A DNA stretch of 64,000 nucleotides from Candidatus Eiseniibacteriota bacterium (lineage in GTDB: Bacteria; Eisenbacteria; RBG-16-71-46; CAIMUX01): positions 1,612,001 through 1,676,000 of the forward strand of contig JACKCR010000002.1 in the NCBI GenBank assembly GCA_020633975.1, written 5' to 3'. The notes beneath the pieces are model-generated. The model was not told where the DNA came from. It saw only the letters and a list, made by a program, of their open reading frames with translations, and searched no databases. Made by a program: the position numbers and the translations under genes. Positions 61,201 through 64,000 of the stretch are shown piece after piece. Every line of letters starts with the position of its first letter. The first letter of the stretch is position 1.

Positions 61201-63438
61201 TCGCTTCTCTGGAGCCCCGACGTCGCCGTGCCCGAGAACTCGGGTGTCCGCTTCGCGCTGCCACTCCACACGATCGGCAGTGACCTGCTCCGCGTTCGCG
61301 TCTGGGCGACGACGCCGGACGTCCGCTTCGGCTACGCCGAGGCCGCCGTGCGACCCGACTCGGAGATCCTGTTCGAACTCGATTCGGTCCCGGCCCTCCA
61401 CGCGGGCGATCAGATCGAGTGGCCGTGCCGGGTTACGAACCGCGGAACGGAGCGCTGGGAAGGCCAGCTTCTCACTGAGCTCGAGGGTGGTGTGGTCAGG
61501 CATGCACCCGACGCTCTCCGGGTCGACCCCGGAACGACCTGGTCCGGCCGGATCGAGATCGAAGCGCAGGCCGAGGAAGGAGCGCTCCGCCTCACGACTA
61601 CGTTGGCGGGTGCGGACGAAGCCGTGGTCAGCTCCCGCACCGCAAGCAGCGAGGTGCAAGAGCCGAAGGTCGAACGAACCGTCGTCCGCTCGGGAATCGC
61701 CTCGCCGCGCGCGTCGGACGCTCTCGATCTGAGCGACGGGCATCTGCTGGCCGCTCAGGGCGTCGAGATTCGGGTCGCATCCTCCTACTTCCTCGAACTC
61801 CACGACCCCGTGCGCGTGCTATTGGATGATTCCGTGCCGGACCCGGAGCGGGACATCGCAAGACTCGCGGCCGCCGCCCTCGCCGCACGCACACCGACCT
61901 GGTTCGGAACGACGCGCGATGAACTCACACGGATCTGCCGGGAATGCTGCGACCGGCTCCAGGCCGCCGGGATCCCGCTGGGGGACGGAGTCGACCTCCC
62001 CGAAACCGATCTCGTCCCGGCGTCCCGCTTCCGTCCCTTCTCGCTCGACGCCCGCGCTCGCTGGGCCGCTGCGCTCGCCGTCCGGGAGGGGCTACCGGTA
62101 CCATCTTCGTGGCTGAAGGAGCTGGACGTTGCGGCGGACTCCTACTGCGTCCGCGTCCGCGTCCGCGAGATCGCCGCGCGTCCCCAGCTCGAGATCGCAG
62201 CGCTGCACGCCTGGACGGATCGCCTCGCCAACCGGCAGCGGCCTGACGACTCCGACCTCGTCTGGCTCTTGGCGCGCGACACGCTGCTCGGCACGCTCGG
62301 CCGCACCTACCTCGCGCTCGCATGGGACGCGGAGACGGTACGTCCCGAACTCGTGCCGCAACTGAGAGGTCAGTACGAAACGTTGCTCCGCGACGTCGAA
62401 GAGGCGATGGATCCGTCTCGCCAACGCGTCCTGGTCGAAGGTTCCATACCTACGAGTGCGATGCTCCTTCACCTCCTGTCCGAACGCGCGCCGAACCATC
62501 GGCTCGCACCCACTCTCCTTCGAGGACTTCTCTCCGCGCGCAACACCGCAGGAGTGTGGCCAGAGCGGATGAACAGCGCGTACGCGGTGTGTGGCATCGG
62601 CGCACTGCTCAACCGAGTCGAGTCAGCGGACCGTCCCCAACGCGCAGAGCTCGTCCTCGGCACGTCGACCACGAAGGAGCTGCTGCTGGAGCCCGGGCAG
62701 AGGATCGGCAACGAAGCGTCCACGAATGGCGTCGCCCCTCGAAACGGCACGCCGGCTCGCCGAGACCTCGCCCTCGCCGCGGGAAGCGGAGGGCAGGACA
62801 CCGGATCGACTCGTCGTGACGAACCGCGCCCCGAATGGAAGAACCCGATTGCGACAGTGACCTACGATCTCCCCACGCTCTCGAGGATGCGTCGTCACGA
62901 CCCAGACCGGACCGAGTTGGAACTCACGCTCACGACGGATCGCGGAAGCTCGGCCTACTACCAGATCCTGACTCGCGAGGAGAGCCCGGCTGCGCAGCTC
63001 TCTGCACCCACCGGCAGCATCCGCGTCACACGCGTCTTCCGACGAGTCGACGGTACTCCGTTCGCCACCAAGGGCGCGGACCCGATCGGCTGGATCGATG
63101 TCGGCCGGACCTGCCTGCTCGAAGTCGAGCTCACGATCGAACTGCAAGAGTCGACAGCGGGGCTCTTCGTTCGTGAGGCGCTCCCCCCTGCCGCCACGTT
63201 CCGCGGCTGGGTCCAGGATGGTGCGTCTGCGGATCCGGGTCTCGAGCAGACCACGGTGCGGACGGACGGTTCGATCGAGTTCGTCACCGAGCCGCTTCCG
63301 GCCGGGACACACATATTCCGGTACGGACTCGAACTACGAAATGCAGGCCGGTTCCATCTCCCGGGAACGCAGATCGAAGCGCTCCGCACCGGAGCCCGGG
63401 GACGAGGCGCTGGTCAGGAGCTGCGAGCGGAACGCTGA
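58288..63438 (+). CDS. Alpha-2-macroglobulin-like protein lacking the thioester motif
   Basis: Protein of 1,716 residues. A long, atypical N-terminus precedes a signal-type hydrophobic stretch (WALTLASLVAFVLLASPVGRPASAQ). The middle has AVFFTDRQVYAPEDLLRW (about 336), matching the MG2 'DRp.Y.PGe' pattern, and SLLWSPDVAVPENSGVRFALPLH...DLLRVRVWATTPDVRFGYAEAAVRP (about 970), matching the A2M domain. The C-terminal domain (LFVREALPPAATFRGW, TEPLPAGTHIFRYGLELRNAGRFHLPGTQIEAL) is like the end of bacterial A2Ms. The CxEQ thioester expected near residue 1170 is absent. Bacterial A2Ms trap proteases in the periplasm. A Thr/Gly/Ala/Ser low-complexity stretch lies at about 900-945. Start codon uncertain. 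Confidence 0.72.
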   Translation: MCRLRFRHQAGSLGPGLVPVVSTCAPCARPHTSSWALTLASLVAFVLLASPVGRPASAQTVSSPPELSFSPPSGFLIPSQEEFVRLTVRSASEVRVRARWIQKDEAYAVWGGASMDDALLAARSGSFGAGHGGNTSHDATAREASDWVLDEIWNPTTLEEATRDFVLSALPSMPIDARGVYLEAESGNGVRASSLLQFVSIGITAHVGTQSSLFWITDLLHGEPLSGVDLTLWDAARIAAHNEGKASSRDTGTDPDPIFRGVSDENGLVWGPGTDVLAPTGRPTAARASIRGRSVWLPLDLPEPTAVLPDSSRVDVDFDATADPDGQPPSGDERAVFFTDRQVYAPEDLLRWQLFSVLRRGSALEWNTDGDWTLHLDGPADPGSPTPFAPPVSTRTYPIRMNQSKEARGTVALPRTVGLYRLRLTPMDDDSIVLERYVQVAAAAVPGLHLTLEDDAADRNARGNLSASGATPGSGEEATNQADPGSSAPLVGRCRISATARVEVAPGRSAGVVPLGWRVETTATDARFAPEFPEFQFHDAWNDALPTAELRRAPETNDDGVASAELSIARGEATSGCRIELRVHPRVLPDGGETRRSWSWYPSTRVPGVRNASRDRESIGALAWEWVVVDLAGSPVEGESVQLELRRVDPGNEALLWTRNGTSSDEPLRLAVERPGPGDYALRVVLPDGTAAMPSPVAPTATAASNTSFLRAASSEGGLDLTLGGTPLAGANTLFVVERGDVLAAKAERIPGDGRLVLPLPPLPPPTATLHVTQVGSDPSRVRFEGGLRQRLPFYRSASAEVASDAPPHRAIVHVEIDAGGQSPDSAFVTIQVETPAGTHPAGRLSISASAIPTNAGAADMATFFGTEPDPLASAFGSAGTAPRWTELRDRLVLSGGVEAASGVATTGIATTGIATEKGADVASGDVTASGDASSADHRGTIASVRHETESGRSARDHESIDAYRHAPAERSLLWSPDVAVPENSGVRFALPLHTIGSDLLRVRVWATTPDVRFGYAEAAVRPDSEILFELDSVPALHAGDQIEWPCRVTNRGTERWEGQLLTELEGGVVRHAPDALRVDPGTTWSGRIEIEAQAEEGALRLTTTLAGADEAVVSSRTASSEVQEPKVERTVVRSGIASPRASDALDLSDGHLLAAQGVEIRVASSYFLELHDPVRVLLDDSVPDPERDIARLAAAALAARTPTWFGTTRDELTRICRECCDRLQAAGIPLGDGVDLPETDLVPASRFRPFSLDARARWAAALAVREGLPVPSSWLKELDVAADSYCVRVRVREIAARPQLEIAALHAWTDRLANRQRPDDSDLVWLLARDTLLGTLGRTYLALAWDAETVRPELVPQLRGQYETLLRDVEEAMDPSRQRVLVEGSIPTSAMLLHLLSERAPNHRLAPTLLRGLLSARNTAGVWPERMNSAYAVCGIGALLNRVESADRPQRAELVLGTSTTKELLLEPGQRIGNEASTNGVAPRNGTPARRDLALAAGSGGQDTGSTRRDEPRPEWKNPIATVTYDLPTLSRMRRHDPDRTELELTLTTDRGSSAYYQILTREESPAAQLSAPTGSIRVTRVFRRVDGTPFATKGADPIGWIDVGRTCLLEVELTIELQESTAGLFVREALPPAATFRGWVQDGASADPGLEQTTVRTDGSIEFVTEPLPAGTHIFRYGLELRNAGRFHLPGTQIEALRTGARGRGAGQELRAER

Positions 63439-63476
63439 ACGACGGATCCAACGCGGCCGTGAGAAGGAGAGTCTCG

Positions 63477-64000
63477 ATGCTCAGCGTCCAGCGCTCGGCG
63501 ACGCAAACGACGGAGTTCGTGAGGGGAGCGGTCGTCGGGCTCCTCGCAGTCTCGGCGTTCGCCGTTCCCGCTGCTAGAGCAGCCGATCTCGTGGATACTT
63601 CGCACTCGGTCGTCAGCTGCGAGTACTTGGACGACCATTCGCTCGCTCTCCGCACGAGTACGGGCCTCCTCCTCGAGGCCGGGCTCGTCGTTCGCTACTC
63701 GTCGCTCCTCGGTGTCACTACCGTGGACGCCCAAACGAGAGACGGCCAGACACTCACGGCCCGCCGCGTGATCGCCATCCATCCGGAAGCGGACATCGCT
63801 CTCCTCGAACTCCCCGAGCGCACGCCCCACATGTTGCCGAATCCGGAGATCGTGGCCGCACCGGTCGGGACCGACATCACACTCCTCCGCGGCCCGAACG
63901 GCGCTGGGCCGAACTCCAAGCCGGCCGAGGTCTACGGGAAGTTCAGTATCGGCGGCCCGGACTTCGTCGCGATCTCGGAAGGACATGGCGACTGCGCCGC
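63477..64000 (+). CDS. Trypsin/HtrA-like protein with altered active site, 3'-truncated
   Basis: The frame runs open from ATG 63477 to the window end (174 codons). After a signal-type N-terminus (EFVRGAVVGLLAVSAFAVPAARA) the sequence STGLLLEAGLVVRYSSLLGVTTVDAQTRDGQTLTARRVIAIHPEADIALLEL follows the S1C/HtrA pattern GSGfii..GyivTN.HVv.ga...V...dG....a.vi..d...DiAlL. The Asp (about 106) is kept, but the His expected near residue 75 is replaced by Tyr-Ser. If the alignment holds, this is a non-catalytic relative, perhaps a binding or PDZ-less scaffold. The ATG is 38 bp after the A2M-like stop with AAGGAGA upstream, so they are likely co-transcribed. The Ser is beyond the window. Confidence 0.5.
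   Translation, partial: MLSVQRSATQTTEFVRGAVVGLLAVSAFAVPAARAADLVDTSHSVVSCEYLDDHSLALRTSTGLLLEAGLVVRYSSLLGVTTVDAQTRDGQTLTARRVIAIHPEADIALLELPERTPHMLPNPEIVAAPVGTDITLLRGPNGAGPNSKPAEVYGKFSIGGPDFVAISEGHGDCA

Overview
The window is a GC-rich bacterial chromosomal segment with tightly packed genes and many ATGA stop/start overlaps (at 1041, 1586, 6413, 34513, 36276, 37310, 43592 and 55548). Several traits together point to a Gram-negative lineage of the FCB/Eisenbacteria-Krumholzibacteria type: secreted proteins carrying C-terminal FlgD/T9SS-like domains, arrays of a six- to seven-cysteine repeat (GACC...C...C...C.PNPC), sulfatase-like lipoproteins fused to TPRs, manno-heptose synthesis genes, and an outer-membrane beta-barrel. 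The taxonomic guess is inference from gene style, not from a marker tree. No rRNA, tRNA, CRISPR array, transposase or prophage was seen.

Layout. 1-3085: a coupled run of the end of a sodium/solute symporter, a PqiA-like membrane protein and an RlmB/TrmH-type rRNA methyltransferase with a long Gly-Ser-Arg repeat tail. 3372-8374: divergent ornithine aminotransferase, then a DASS-type transporter coupled to a membrane-anchored alkaline-phosphatase-like protein whose metal site looks lost. 8654-15659: three large secreted Cys-repeat paralogues, the last two a tandem duplication. 15907-20290: M42 aminopeptidase, a sulfatase/TPR lipoprotein, and a small secreted protein that shares its extreme C-terminus with the three Cys-repeat proteins. 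20643-31146: argS, a small membrane protein, an LVIVD-repeat secreted protein, prs, a BNR-repeat secreted protein, a lipoprotein and a small exported protein.

31127-38293 (minus strand) is a five-gene coupled operon: hddC, hddA, a GT4 glycosyltransferase, gmhA and a double-length CPBP-type membrane protease. This gives three of the four steps to GDP-D-glycero-alpha-D-manno-heptose; a GmhB phosphatase is not in the cluster. A serine/threonine dehydratase and a GT-C-like membrane protein follow. 42390-54359 (minus strand) is the most striking region: a roughly 3,100-residue secreted protein (beta-helix, Asp-rich segments, 27 Cys repeats, FlgD-like end) overlapping a TPR/CsgG-like lipoprotein, which in turn overlaps a predicted beta-barrel. 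The arrangement suggests a surface giant with its own outer-membrane partners. 54658-64000 holds a DUF72 protein, a TerB-like protein, another GT-C-like protein, a thioester-less alpha-2-macroglobulin-like protein, and the start of a degenerate trypsin/HtrA-like protein.

The strongest candidates for something undescribed are (i) a short C-terminal tag, WG-[QK]-[IV]-K-x-L-[FY]-R at the very end of four unrelated-length secreted proteins, and (ii) the giant/CsgG-like/barrel operon.
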